A stretch of DNA of 64,000 bases, from the NCBI RefSeq assembly GCF_003443535.1, contig NZ_CP031946.1:806001-870000 (forward strand), in the 5' to 3' direction. This stretch comes from Ruegeria sp. AD91A (GTDB taxonomy: Bacteria > Pseudomonadota > Alphaproteobacteria > Rhodobacterales > Rhodobacteraceae). The stretch's first letter is position 1; every line of letters starts with the position of its first letter. Position numbers and translations under genes: made by a program. Shown in pieces: positions 16,777 to 25,549 of the stretch. Under the pieces are notes generated by a model, which worked only from the letters and a program-made list of their open reading frames with translations, searched no databases and was not told the origin of the DNA.

Positions 16777-17516
16777 TTGCGCGGCGCGCGGGTGTCGCGC
16801 ATGAGTTTCAGACGCCGAAAGACACCGCCGGGGTCCTTGTTCAGTTCGGTCATCAGGTGATCCACGAGTGGCGCAATGGTGGGATCGTTCATCGCTTTGG
16901 TCCAGATCGGGGCGATGAGATTGACATCCAGGCCGCCCTTTTCGAAGGAAAAGCCTTTCATCTGATAGGGCAGCGGCACGTGTTTCCTGTCCTTGAACTG
17001 AAACGGCGTTTCCGCGGCCAGCCCCGAGAAGAGCCTCTCGAACTCATACAGTTTCATCATGCCGAAGAATACGCGCAAGGCATGTCCGACCTCGCGCTGT
17101 GTCGGGGTCTGACCATGATCGGCAAAGGTCTGAACAGAAGACACCAGCCATCGCAGGTCGAGGACGGAAAGAAGGTGATCTGATTGCTCTTGCCACACCC
17201 GGCAGAACAGCGCAGGGGCCTGACGCGGGAATGACCGCTTTCTTAGGTTCGAGATCAGTTGGGCGTTGAGGAAGGCAAGCTCCGAATTCCCGACAAATTC
17301 CCGCGCGATCTGGACGCGCTTACGGTCCCACGTGCTACTGCGTCCGGGCGGCAATTCGGTGGCTGTGTCGGGCACGGTTCGTTTGGCCAGATCTTCCAGA
17401 TCGACGTCAAGCACGGGCAGGGTCAGGGTGCCGAACTGAAACGGGCTGCGCCGGTTCTCATAGCTGTCCAGCATGTCGGGCAGGCCACCGGGATAGGTCA
17501 GTTCGTCGTCACTCAT
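16773..17516 (-). CDS. conserved hypothetical protein coupled to the glycosyltransferase
   Basis: 247 aa from ATG 17514-17516 (MSDDELTYPGGLPDMLDSYE). There is no signal peptide or membrane segment. It contains RSPFQFGTLTLPVLDVDLEDL and many charged, helical stretches. I do not recognise the family. Being translationally coupled to the GT2-like gene, it may act on the same glycan or polypeptide. It begins 49 nt after prfC on the same strand. Confidence 0.7.
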   Translation of the reverse strand: MSDDELTYPGGLPDMLDSYENRRSPFQFGTLTLPVLDVDLEDLAKRTVPDTATELPPGRSSTWDRKRVQIAREFVGNSELAFLNAQLISNLRKRSFPRQAPALFCRVWQEQSDHLLSVLDLRWLVSSVQTFADHGQTPTQREVGHALRVFFGMMKLYEFERLFSGLAAETPFQFKDRKHVPLPYQMKGFSFEKGGLDVNLIAPIWTKAMNDPTIAPLVDHLMTELNKDPGGVFRRLKLMRDTRAPRK

Positions 17517-17565
17517 GCGCGCAGGATTGCACAGCCGGGTTCGGCTGCGCAATCAGCCAGTTGCC

Positions 17566-19170
17566 TCAGGTCATCATCTCTTTTGTCGCGGTCAGATTCA
17601 GCGCGGGATAATCGCGGACGACCCGGTCGATATCCCATTGCAGGCGGGTCAGATAGACAATGTCGCCGTCATGGTCATGGGCGATGTGCTGTTTGTTGGC
17701 ATTCACGAACTTTTCGACCTCGGTCTTTTCACCACTGACCCATCGGGCCGAGGTGAACTGCGATGGTTCAAAGCGCACGGGCAGGCCGTATTCCATCTCG
17801 ATTCGGCTGGCGAGCACTTCGAACTGCAATGCACCAACGACCCCCACGATAAAACCCGAGCCGATCGAGGGTTTGAACACTTTGGCGGCGCCTTCTTCGG
17901 CGAACTGCATCAGGGCTTTTTCCAGATGCTTGGCCTTCATCGGGTCTCCGGGCCGCACTGTTTGCAACAGTTCCGGCGCGAAGGAGGGGATGCCGGTCAC
18001 GCGCAGCGCTTCGCCTTCGGTTAGGGTGTCGCCGATACGCAGTTGCCCGTGGTTGGGAATGCCGATGATATCTCCGGCCCAGGCCTCTTCCGCCAATTCC
18101 CGGTCTGAGGCGAGGAACATCACAGGGTTCGAGATCGCCATCGGTTTTTTCGACCGCACATGGGTCAGTTTCATACCTCGCTTGAAGTGGCCGCTGGCCA
18201 TGCGGACAAACGCCACCCGGTCGCGGTGCTTGGGGTCCATGTTGGCCTGCACTTTGAAGACAAACCCTGCGACCTTCTTTTCGTCGGGGGATATCTGGCG
18301 CGGTTCGGCAGACTGAACCTGTGGCTGCGGGCCATAGGCACCGATGCCTTCCATCAGTTCCTTGACGCCAAACGAGTTGATGGCCGAACCGAACCAGATC
18401 GGTGTCATATGGCCTTCCAGCACAGCCTGCGGGTCAAGCGCGGGCAGCAATTCGCGGGCCATCTCGACCTCTTCCAGCAGCTTGTCCAGCAGATGCTCGG
18501 GCACGTGTTCCGCCAGTTTCGGGTCGTCCAGCCCATTGATCTCGATGCTTTCGGCCACCTTGTTGCGGTCCGCGCGATCCATCAGTTCAAGCCGGTCGCG
18601 CAGCATGTCGTAGCAGCCGATAAAATCGCGGCCCACGCCGATGGGCCATGCCGCAGGGGTGACGTCGATGGCCAGCATTTCCTGAATTTCGTCGATGATC
18701 TCGAACGTATCGCGGCTTTCGCGGTCCATCTTGTTGCAGAAGGTCAGGATCGGCAGATCGCGCAGGCGGCAGACCTCGAACAGTTTCTGCGTCTGGCTTT
18801 CCACACCTTTCGCTCCGTCGATCACCATCACGGCGGCATCCACAGCGGTCAGCGTGCGATAGGTATCCTCGGAAAAGTCCGAGTGACCCGGCGTATCCAC
18901 CAGATTGAACCTGAAGGTGTCATAGTCAAATGACATTGCGGATGCGGAAACCGAGATACCGCGATCCTTCTCCATTTGCATAAAGTCCGACCGGGTTCGC
19001 CGGGCTTCGCCTTTGGCACGGACCTGACCGGCCATCTGAATCGCACCCCCGTACAGCAGGAACTTTTCCGTCAGCGTCGTCTTGCCCGCATCCGGGTGCG
19101 AGATGATGGCGAATGTCCGGCGCCGGGCGATCTCGGGCGGCAGGGAGGGTTGGTTCGAGGTATCAAGCAT
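17566..19170 (-). CDS. prfC: peptide chain release factor 3
   Basis: 534 aa translational GTPase that recycles RF1/RF2 from the ribosome. I chose ATG 19168-19170, since the further 61 codons upstream are unconserved. G1 is SHPDAGKTTL (24-33), G3 VDTPGHSDF, G4 FCNKMDRE, followed by the RF3-type C-terminal part (PIWFGSAINSFGVKELME, GVVGALQFEVLA). Length and motifs distinguish it from EF-G. Confidence 0.97.
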   Translation of the reverse strand: MLDTSNQPSLPPEIARRRTFAIISHPDAGKTTLTEKFLLYGGAIQMAGQVRAKGEARRTRSDFMQMEKDRGISVSASAMSFDYDTFRFNLVDTPGHSDFSEDTYRTLTAVDAAVMVIDGAKGVESQTQKLFEVCRLRDLPILTFCNKMDRESRDTFEIIDEIQEMLAIDVTPAAWPIGVGRDFIGCYDMLRDRLELMDRADRNKVAESIEINGLDDPKLAEHVPEHLLDKLLEEVEMARELLPALDPQAVLEGHMTPIWFGSAINSFGVKELMEGIGAYGPQPQVQSAEPRQISPDEKKVAGFVFKVQANMDPKHRDRVAFVRMASGHFKRGMKLTHVRSKKPMAISNPVMFLASDRELAEEAWAGDIIGIPNHGQLRIGDTLTEGEALRVTGIPSFAPELLQTVRPGDPMKAKHLEKALMQFAEEGAAKVFKPSIGSGFIVGVVGALQFEVLASRIEMEYGLPVRFEPSQFTSARWVSGEKTEVEKFVNANKQHIAHDHDGDIVYLTRLQWDIDRVVRDYPALNLTATKEMMT

Positions 19171-19279
19171 GAGCGCGCGTATATGCGGGGAATCCTGCCG
19201 AAGCAAGACAAAGGGGCTGGTTCGAATCATACGTCTGTGGCAATAAGAACATATAGTGAACAGATGATGGAGTGGATCA

Positions 19280-19642
19280 ATGAATTTGAAAGAGATTGCC
19301 GACGAACTGGTGGCCGGTTGCCGGGAAGACCGGGCAAAGGAAAACCTGTCCAAGCTGTATGCACCCGACGCCGTATCGGTCGAAGGGCAGGACTTTCAGG
19401 GAATGGGTCGGGAGACCAAAGGGCTCGACGCCATCCGTGGCAAACACGAGTGGTGGGAAAGCGCTCATGAGGTTTCTGGTGCGTCTGTCAGTGACCCGTT
19501 TCCCCATGGCGAAGACCGTTTTGCCGTGATTTTCGAAGTGCAGGGCAAGGTGAAGGAAACCGGCGAAGCGTTCGATATGCGCGAAGTGGGTGTCTATCAC
19601 GTCGCCGACGGCAAGATCGTCCGGGAAGAGTTCTTTTACTGA
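19280..19642 (+). CDS. SnoaL-like (NTF2-fold) protein
   Basis: 120 aa. Pattern of an NTF2-like cone: helix LKEIADELVAGCREDRAKENL, strand LYAPDAVSVEGQDFQG, DAIRGKHEWWES, and the terminal GVYHVADGKIVREEFFY. Such proteins are small-ligand binders, isomerases or hydrolases; no active-site assignment is possible here. It stands alone, divergent from prfC. Confidence 0.8.
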   Translation: MNLKEIADELVAGCREDRAKENLSKLYAPDAVSVEGQDFQGMGRETKGLDAIRGKHEWWESAHEVSGASVSDPFPHGEDRFAVIFEVQGKVKETGEAFDMREVGVYHVADGKIVREEFFY

Positions 19643-19716
19643 GGTGGCGCTGCCGTTCTGGTCTTCCCTGTCTGGCCGGTGCTAGACATGCGGCAATGAC
19701 TGACAGGGAGGATCCG

Positions 19717-20496
19717 ATGGATCTGGGAATTCAAGCAAAACGCGCGCTGGTCTGTGCCAGCAGCAAGGGATTGGGTCTTGGGTGCGCCGAGGCGCTTGCT
19801 GCGGCTGGCGTAAACCTCGTGATGAACGCACGTGGTTCCAAGGCGTTGGAGGCTGAGGCCGCGCGCCTGCGGTCAGAGCACGGCGTTGAGGTGCAGACCG
19901 TGGCCTGTGACGTGACCACGCCCGACGGGCAAGCGCAGGTAATCAAAGCTGCACAGGGCGTTGATATTCTTGTGACAAATGCCGGTGGACCGCCGCCCGG
20001 ATCGTGGTCGGACTGGGAGCGGGATGATTTCATCAAGGCGCTGGATAGCAACATGCTGACACCGATTGCATTCATGAAAGCGTTGCTTCCCGAAATGATG
20101 GACAAGGGATGGGGCCGGGTGGTCAACATAACCTCGCAATCCGTGCGTGCGCCGATTGCGGTTCTGGGCCTGTCAAATGCGGCGCGTACCGGTCTGACTG
20201 GCTATGTTGCCGGAACTTCGCGTCAGGTGGCGCCACACGGGGTGACCATCAACAACCTGCTGCCGGGTATTCATGCCACGGACCGGGCGGATTCTCTAGA
20301 CAGCGGTGTGGCGGAACAACAGGGTATTTCGATCGACGAAGCACGCGCCAACCGTGCGGCGACAATCCCGGTCAGACGCTATGGTTCGCGGCAGGAATTT
20401 GGTGCCACCTGTGCGTTTCTCTGTTCGCAACATGCGGGCTTTATTGTCGGCCAGAACATCCTGCTGGACGGCGGTGCGACCAACCTGACGATGTGA
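19717..20496 (+). CDS. SDR-family protein with altered catalytic residues
   Basis: 259 aa from ATG 19717 (GGGAGGAT 5' of it; an earlier in-frame ATG at 19696 lies before that Shine-Dalgarno). FabG-like fold: CASSKGLGLGCAEAL, NAGGPPPG, VVNITSQSV, and the C-terminal GQNILLDGGATNLTM. Where Tyr-x3-Lys is expected the sequence reads GLSNAARTGLTGY, so Ser and Arg replace the Tyr/Lys pair. Cofactor-site residues are kept. It may act by different chemistry or be a non-redox member. Confidence 0.85.
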   Translation: MDLGIQAKRALVCASSKGLGLGCAEALAAAGVNLVMNARGSKALEAEAARLRSEHGVEVQTVACDVTTPDGQAQVIKAAQGVDILVTNAGGPPPGSWSDWERDDFIKALDSNMLTPIAFMKALLPEMMDKGWGRVVNITSQSVRAPIAVLGLSNAARTGLTGYVAGTSRQVAPHGVTINNLLPGIHATDRADSLDSGVAEQQGISIDEARANRAATIPVRRYGSRQEFGATCAFLCSQHAGFIVGQNILLDGGATNLTM

Positions 20497-20498
20497 CC

Positions 20499-21611
20499 AT
20501 GGCGCAGGGGTTTTCGTTAAAGGATCAGTTGTTCAACGCTGATAAGGTAAGCTTTCTCAGTAAGTTATTTGTGGAAGCTGAACCGGCGTTCAATGCTCCT
20601 GCGTTTCGGACACAGGTCATGTCGCGCCTGCCCGAACTGGAACTTAAAGAGCGTATGGCCTGGATCGCTGAGTGTCTGCAACAGGCCCTGCCGGATGACT
20701 TGCCAACAGTCGCCCCGGTGATTTTGCGGGCATTGCCGCCTGCGCTGGACCCTTCCAGATCGGATGATGATTTCGGCGATTTCATTTTCGCGCCTCTGGG
20801 TGAATGGGTCGCTGGTATCGGGCTGGGTCACGTTGGTGTATCCTTGGACGTGTTGGAAGAGCTGACGCAGCGGTTTTCGATGGAATGGGCCATTCGGCCT
20901 TTCCTGAATCATGCCCCGGACAGGGTGCTCGAGCGGATGCAGGACTGGTGTACCCATGACAGCTATCACGTGCGCCGATTGGTCAGTGAAGGCACGCGGC
21001 CCCGTCTGCCATGGGGGCAGGGCATCGGTCTGGGTCTGACGGACCCGTTGCCGCTGTTGGACCGATTGCACGGTGATCCGACCCGGTATGTCACGCGGTC
21101 CGTTGCCAACCATCTGAATGACATCACCAAAAAGGACCCTGGCCTGGTGCTGGGCCGTCTGGACAAGTGGCGCGCCGAGGGGCGACAGACCACGGCAGAG
21201 CTGGAGTGGATGACTTCTCATGCGCTGCGCGGACTGGTCAAGGCGGGGCACCCAGAGGCGATGAAAATGCTGGGATTTAACCCGGATACCGATGTTGCAG
21301 TAACGATTGACCTGAAGTCCAAAGCCCGCATCGGCGGCGCATTGGAGTTTTCAGTCGGTTTGAGCGGAGAAGGTGAACAGCTCGTCCTGGTGGATTATAT
21401 CATTCACTTTCAACGCCCTGGAGGGAAAACCTCAGCGAAGGTGCATAAGCTGAAACAGGCAACCCTGAAAGGCGGCAAGCTTAATCTTGACAAGCGTCAC
21501 AAACTGAAGGGCGATGCCACGACTTTCAAGCTGGTCCCCGGAGCGCATCGGCTTGAAGTTCAGGTGAATGGCAATATCCGCGCCGGTGTGGATTTCGAGC
21601 TGCTGGCGTAA
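20499..21611 (+). CDS. DNA alkylation repair (AlkD-like HEAT repeat) protein
   Basis: 370 aa, starting 2 nt after the SDR stop. Helical repeat protein with the family landmarks DFGDFIFAPLGEWVA, MEWAIRPFLN, HDSYHVRRLVSEGTRPRLPW and RYVTRSVANHLNDI. The C-terminal 90 residues form a beta-rich Lys-containing tail (VDYIIHFQRPGGKTSAKVHK). The family excises or binds alkylated bases without base flipping; activity here is inferred from the fold. Confidence 0.88.
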   Translation: MAQGFSLKDQLFNADKVSFLSKLFVEAEPAFNAPAFRTQVMSRLPELELKERMAWIAECLQQALPDDLPTVAPVILRALPPALDPSRSDDDFGDFIFAPLGEWVAGIGLGHVGVSLDVLEELTQRFSMEWAIRPFLNHAPDRVLERMQDWCTHDSYHVRRLVSEGTRPRLPWGQGIGLGLTDPLPLLDRLHGDPTRYVTRSVANHLNDITKKDPGLVLGRLDKWRAEGRQTTAELEWMTSHALRGLVKAGHPEAMKMLGFNPDTDVAVTIDLKSKARIGGALEFSVGLSGEGEQLVLVDYIIHFQRPGGKTSAKVHKLKQATLKGGKLNLDKRHKLKGDATTFKLVPGAHRLEVQVNGNIRAGVDFELLA

Positions 21612-21718
21612 AGCCCCACCAGGAGGCTCACACTTTTGTCAGAAGCGCCTTACCCGGATTGCGAACCGCGGACCTGTGCATTAGCTGCGATGCAGCCACT
21701 TGCAAGGGGAAGACCGCG

Positions 21719-22768
21719 ATGAAGCATGAATCGGTGCAGAATTATTATGGTGAAGTCCTGCAAAGCAGTGCGGATTTGCAGACCAACGCCTGCTGCACGC
21801 CTGACGACATGCCAGAACACCTCAAGCGTATCCTCTCAAGGATTCACGACGATGTGCTGAAGCGCTACTATGGCTGCGGTCTTATCGCGCCGCTGGATCT
21901 TGAAGGCATGTCGATCCTCGATCTCGGCTGCGGGGCCGGACGCGACGTCTATGCCTTGTCCGCCATGGTCGGTGAAAAGGGCCGGGTTGTCGGGATCGAC
22001 ATGACGCCTGAGCAATTGGATGTCGCCCGTGCGCATCAGGAATATCATGCCAGCGCGTTTGGCCACGCCCAGAGCAATGTGGAATTCCATCACGGTTACA
22101 TCGAAAAGCTGGATGAGCTGAATCTGGAGCCCGGATCGTTTGACATCATCGTCTCGAACTGTGTCATCAACCTGGCGACCGACAAGGATGCTGTTCTGAA
22201 GGGCGCGCACCGGTTGCTGAAAGAGGGCGGCGAAATGTACTTCTCGGACGTCTATGCCGACCGCCGTATCCCACAGGCGATGACCGAGGATGAGGTTTTG
22301 TATGGCGAGTGCCTGTCGGGTGCATTGTACTGGAACGACTTCCTGTCGATGGCGCGCAAGGCGGGTTTCGGCGATCCGCGCCGGGTGACGCATCGCCCGC
22401 TGACCATCGAGAACCCGGTGTTGGAAGAACGTGTTGCCCCGCTCAAATTCCTTTCGGCGACCTATCGTCTGTTCAAGCTGCCTGCGCTGGAACCGGCCTG
22501 TGAGGATTACGGTCAGGCGGTGGTCTATAAAGGCACTGTTCCCAACGCACCGCATGCGTTTGTTCTGGACGATCACCACGTTATTGAAACCGGTAAGGTC
22601 TTTCCGGTCTGCGGCAATACCTGGATGATGCTTCGGGACACGCGGTTTGCCCGCCATTTCGACTTTATCGGCGATTTTTCTACCCACTTCGGTATTTTCG
22701 AGGGCTGCGGCGGCGAAAGCCCGTTTGAGGCCACAGGCGAAGCAGCTTCACCCGGTGGTTGCTGCTGA
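21719..22768 (+). CDS. arsM: arsenite S-adenosylmethionine methyltransferase
   Basis: 349 aa from ATG 21719 (AGGGGA upstream). It methylates As(III) to less toxic or volatile species. Seen: SAM site LDLGCGAGRDVY, an N-terminal NACCTPDD cysteine pair, SNCVINL and GECLSGALYW. These match the cysteines that bind arsenic in characterised ArsM proteins. The C-terminus is Cys-rich (EGCGGESP and a final GGCC). No arsR, arsB or arsC lies nearby, so it is a lone resistance gene. Confidence 0.93.
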   Translation: MKHESVQNYYGEVLQSSADLQTNACCTPDDMPEHLKRILSRIHDDVLKRYYGCGLIAPLDLEGMSILDLGCGAGRDVYALSAMVGEKGRVVGIDMTPEQLDVARAHQEYHASAFGHAQSNVEFHHGYIEKLDELNLEPGSFDIIVSNCVINLATDKDAVLKGAHRLLKEGGEMYFSDVYADRRIPQAMTEDEVLYGECLSGALYWNDFLSMARKAGFGDPRRVTHRPLTIENPVLEERVAPLKFLSATYRLFKLPALEPACEDYGQAVVYKGTVPNAPHAFVLDDHHVIETGKVFPVCGNTWMMLRDTRFARHFDFIGDFSTHFGIFEGCGGESPFEATGEAASPGGCC

Positions 22769-22783
22769 TCGCTTGCACCTGAG

Positions 22784-22806
22784 GGGCGGGGTTGCTATCC
22801 CCGCCC
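22784..22806 (+). terminator. GC hairpin after arsM
   Basis: GGGCGGGG (22784-22791), loop TTGCTAT, CCCCGCCC (22799-22806): a perfect 8-bp stem 16 nt after the arsM stop. No T-run follows, so it may be a weak terminator or RNA-stabilising stem between arsM and the ABC ATPase gene. Confidence 0.5.
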
Positions 22807-22848
22807 AAGCCCGATGGATTTGATCGGGACAGGCAATGGGGTCCATCG

Positions 22849-23943
22849 GTGACAGGTAACGCAACTCCTCCGCGTCTGGAAATTCGCAACATTATTTGCC
22901 GGTTCGAAGGGCGTGTCGTTGTGGATGACGTGTCGTTGACCGTGCAGGCCGGCAAGGTGACGTGTTTGTTGGGGCCGTCTGGCTGCGGGAAATCCACAAC
23001 CTTGCGCATGATTGCCGGGGTTGAGATGCAGGACTCGGGCGAGATCTACGTCGATGGCAAGCTGATCTGTGACACCGTGTTTCGGGTGCCGCCAGAGCGG
23101 CGCGAGATCGGGTTGATGTTTCAGGACTTTGCGCTGTTTCCTCATCTGAGCGTGGCCAACAACGTGGCCTTTGGCCTGAGGGGCAGCAAGGACGAGAAAC
23201 GTGCCCGGGTCGAGGAACTGCTGCGCAAAGTGGACCTGATGCGGTTCATCGACGGTTTCCCACATCAGTTATCGGGCGGAGAGCAACAGCGCGTGGCCCT
23301 GGCCCGCGCTTTGGCGCCACGCCCCAGGATCATGCTGATGGACGAGCCGTTCTCGGGTCTCGACAACCGTCTGCGCGACGGTATTCGCGACGAGACGCTG
23401 TCCATTCTCAAGGAAGAGGATGCGGCTGTCCTGCTGGTCACACACGAGCCGGAAGAGGCAATGCGGATGGCGGATGAGATCGCGCTGATGCGGCGCGGAA
23501 AGATCGTCCAGCAGGGCGCGCCGTACAACGTCTACACCCGACCCGCAGACAAGGCAGCCGTGGCGTTTTTCAGTGATATTAACGTGCTGCAAGCGCAAGT
23601 GAACGGAGCGCTGGCCGACACGCCTTTTGGTCAATTCCTGGCGCCGGGTATCCCGGATGGAACGGATGTCGAGATCGTCTTCCGCCCCCAGCACGTCAAA
23701 CTGGATTTTGATCGCAACGGCAATGGCCCATTGCCGACCGCGACTGATGGAGTAGCAGCGCGGGGCGTGGTCGAACGTGCGCGTTTTCTGGGAAACGAAA
23801 GCCTGGTCGAGTTTCGCATGGACTACGACGGCTCGGTCCTCAGGGCGACGGTTCCGAATGTCTTTGTGCCCAATCCGGGCCGTGTCATGTGGCTGACCAT
23901 TCGTCGTGACAAGTGTTTCATTTTTCCCAAGATGCAGAGTTGA
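22849..23943 (+). CDS. ABC transporter ATPase, FbpC/PotA-like, without adjacent permease
   Basis: 364 aa from GTG 22849 (GGGG upstream). Walker A GPSGCGKST, signature LSGGEQQRVALARA, Walker B IMLMDEPFSGLD and H-loop LLVTHEPEEA are intact. A C-terminal TOBE-like region follows (EIVFRPQHVKLDF). The sequence type is that of Fe(III)/polyamine/molybdate importers. No permease or binding protein is encoded on either side. Alternatively it energises a system encoded elsewhere. Confidence 0.9.
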   Translation: MTGNATPPRLEIRNIICRFEGRVVVDDVSLTVQAGKVTCLLGPSGCGKSTTLRMIAGVEMQDSGEIYVDGKLICDTVFRVPPERREIGLMFQDFALFPHLSVANNVAFGLRGSKDEKRARVEELLRKVDLMRFIDGFPHQLSGGEQQRVALARALAPRPRIMLMDEPFSGLDNRLRDGIRDETLSILKEEDAAVLLVTHEPEEAMRMADEIALMRRGKIVQQGAPYNVYTRPADKAAVAFFSDINVLQAQVNGALADTPFGQFLAPGIPDGTDVEIVFRPQHVKLDFDRNGNGPLPTATDGVAARGVVERARFLGNESLVEFRMDYDGSVLRATVPNVFVPNPGRVMWLTIRRDKCFIFPKMQS

Positions 23944-24057
23944 CCTCTCGATTTCCGTACGAGTGGTGCGCGAAAGCCTCAGGTTGCAGGTCCACGTCGC
24001 TTGCCGCAGCGCAGTGCCGGGTCTATCAAGGGCCAAACGTGGGGGTAGATCGGGCAC

Positions 24058-24840
24058 ATGCGTATTCTTCTGACCAATGATGACGGGATCAACGCTCCGG
24101 GCTTGATCACGCTGGAAGCGATCGCTGCTGAACTGGCAGGGCCGGATGGCGAGGTTTGGGTTGTTGCACCTGCCTTTGAGCAATCCGGGGTCGGGCATTG
24201 TATCAGTTACACCCACCCCACAATGATCGCCAAGCTGAGCGAACGGCGTTATGCGGCGGAAGGGTCGCCTGCGGATTGTGTATTGGCGGGGCTGCATGAT
24301 GTGATGACGGACTGCCCACCGGATCTGGTCCTGTCCGGCGTGAACCGGGGCAACAACTCAGCCGAAAACACGCTTTATTCGGGCACTATTGGCGGCGCGA
24401 TGGAAGCGGCTCTGCAAGGTATTCCTGCTATTGCCTTGTCACAGTATTTCGGCCCACGAAACCTGGGGCTGGACGACCCGTTCGAAGCTGCCGCTCGGTA
24501 CGGGGCAGACCTCGTCCGGCGCATTCTGGATGCAAATCCGGAGGAGCAGGGCGATTACCGTTTGTTTTACAACGTGAATTTTCCACCTGTTCCGGCAGAT
24601 GAGGTGCTGGGTACGCGCGTTGCAGCGCAGGGATTTCGGCGCGACACGCATTTTTCGGTCGAGCCGCACAGCTCGCCCTCGGGGCGGCGCTTCCTGTGGA
24701 TCAAGGGTGGCTATCAGCATAACCCGACTGCGCCGGGAACGGATGCTGCGGTCAATCTGGAAGGCTATATCTCGGTCACGCCGATGCGCGCCGACTTGAC
24801 CGCATATGACATGCTGGAGGCATTGAAGGCGGTCGAATGA
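24058..24840 (+). CDS. surE: 5'-nucleotidase SurE
   Basis: 260 aa metal-dependent nucleoside/survival phosphatase. It starts [15 protein letters not shown] with the metal-binding Asp pair, then [14 protein letters not shown] and [11 protein letters not shown], all diagnostic for SurE. It overlaps the pcm start by 4 nt. In many proteobacteria surE-pcm-nlpD form one stress-survival unit, as here. Confidence 0.97.
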   Translation: MRILLTNDDGINAPGLITLEAIAAELAGPDGEVWVVAPAFEQSGVGHCISYTHPTMIAKLSERRYAAEGSPADCVLAGLHDVMTDCPPDLVLSGVNRGNNSAENTLYSGTIGGAMEAALQGIPAIALSQYFGPRNLGLDDPFEAAARYGADLVRRILDANPEEQGDYRLFYNVNFPPVPADEVLGTRVAAQGFRRDTHFSVEPHSSPSGRRFLWIKGGYQHNPTAPGTDAAVNLEGYISVTPMRADLTAYDMLEALKAVE

Positions 24841-25487
24841 GCGGATTGGACCCGGAAACCGTGATGCAGTTCCTGTTTGCCCTGCGCAAACGGGGGGTTA
24901 CGGATGCGCGCGTTCTGGCGGCGATGGAACAGGTTGACCGGGGACGCTTTGTCACCGGCCTGTTCGCGGATCGCGCCTACGAGGACATGCCATTGCCGAT
25001 TTCCTGCGGTCAGACGATCAGTCAGCCATCGGTCGTCGGCCTCATGACGCAGGCGCTGGACGTTCGGCCGCGCGATACCGTGCTCGAGATCGGAACGGGG
25101 TCGGGTTACCAGGCCGCAATCTTGTCGAAACTGGCGCGCCGGGTCTATACGGTCGAACGCCACCGGCGGCTGGTCAGCGAGACAGGAAAGCTTTTTGCCG
25201 ATCTGGGGCTTACGAATATCACGTCCATGTTGTCGGATGGATCCTTTGGTTTGCCGGAACAGGCTCCGTTTGATCGGATCATTGTGACGGCGGCGGCCGA
25301 AGACCCTCCGGGACCACTCTTGGCGCAGCTGAAAATCGGGGGTATTATGGTTTTACCCGTGGGTCAGTCGGACACGGTGCAGCAGTTGATCAAAGTGACG
25401 CGCACCGAGGACGGTCTGGACTATGACGAATTGACGTCGGTCCGTTTCGTGCCCCTGCTTGAAGGGCTTGGCAAGGACGAGGCGTAG
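24837..25487 (+). CDS. pcm: protein-L-isoaspartate O-methyltransferase
   Basis: 216 aa. It repairs isomerised Asp/Asn residues using SAM. Visible motifs are [16 protein letters not shown] (substrate pocket), [16 protein letters not shown] (SAM motif I), [15 protein letters not shown] and GGIMVLPVG. It is translationally coupled to surE. Confidence 0.96.
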   Translation: MSGLDPETVMQFLFALRKRGVTDARVLAAMEQVDRGRFVTGLFADRAYEDMPLPISCGQTISQPSVVGLMTQALDVRPRDTVLEIGTGSGYQAAILSKLARRVYTVERHRRLVSETGKLFADLGLTNITSMLSDGSFGLPEQAPFDRIIVTAAAEDPPGPLLAQLKIGGIMVLPVGQSDTVQQLIKVTRTEDGLDYDELTSVRFVPLLEGLGKDEA

Positions 25488-25549
25488 CAGGCTTTATAAA
25501 TTGGTCGCCGGAACCCCGGACAACAGGGGCAGGCGTTGAGGACAGAATT

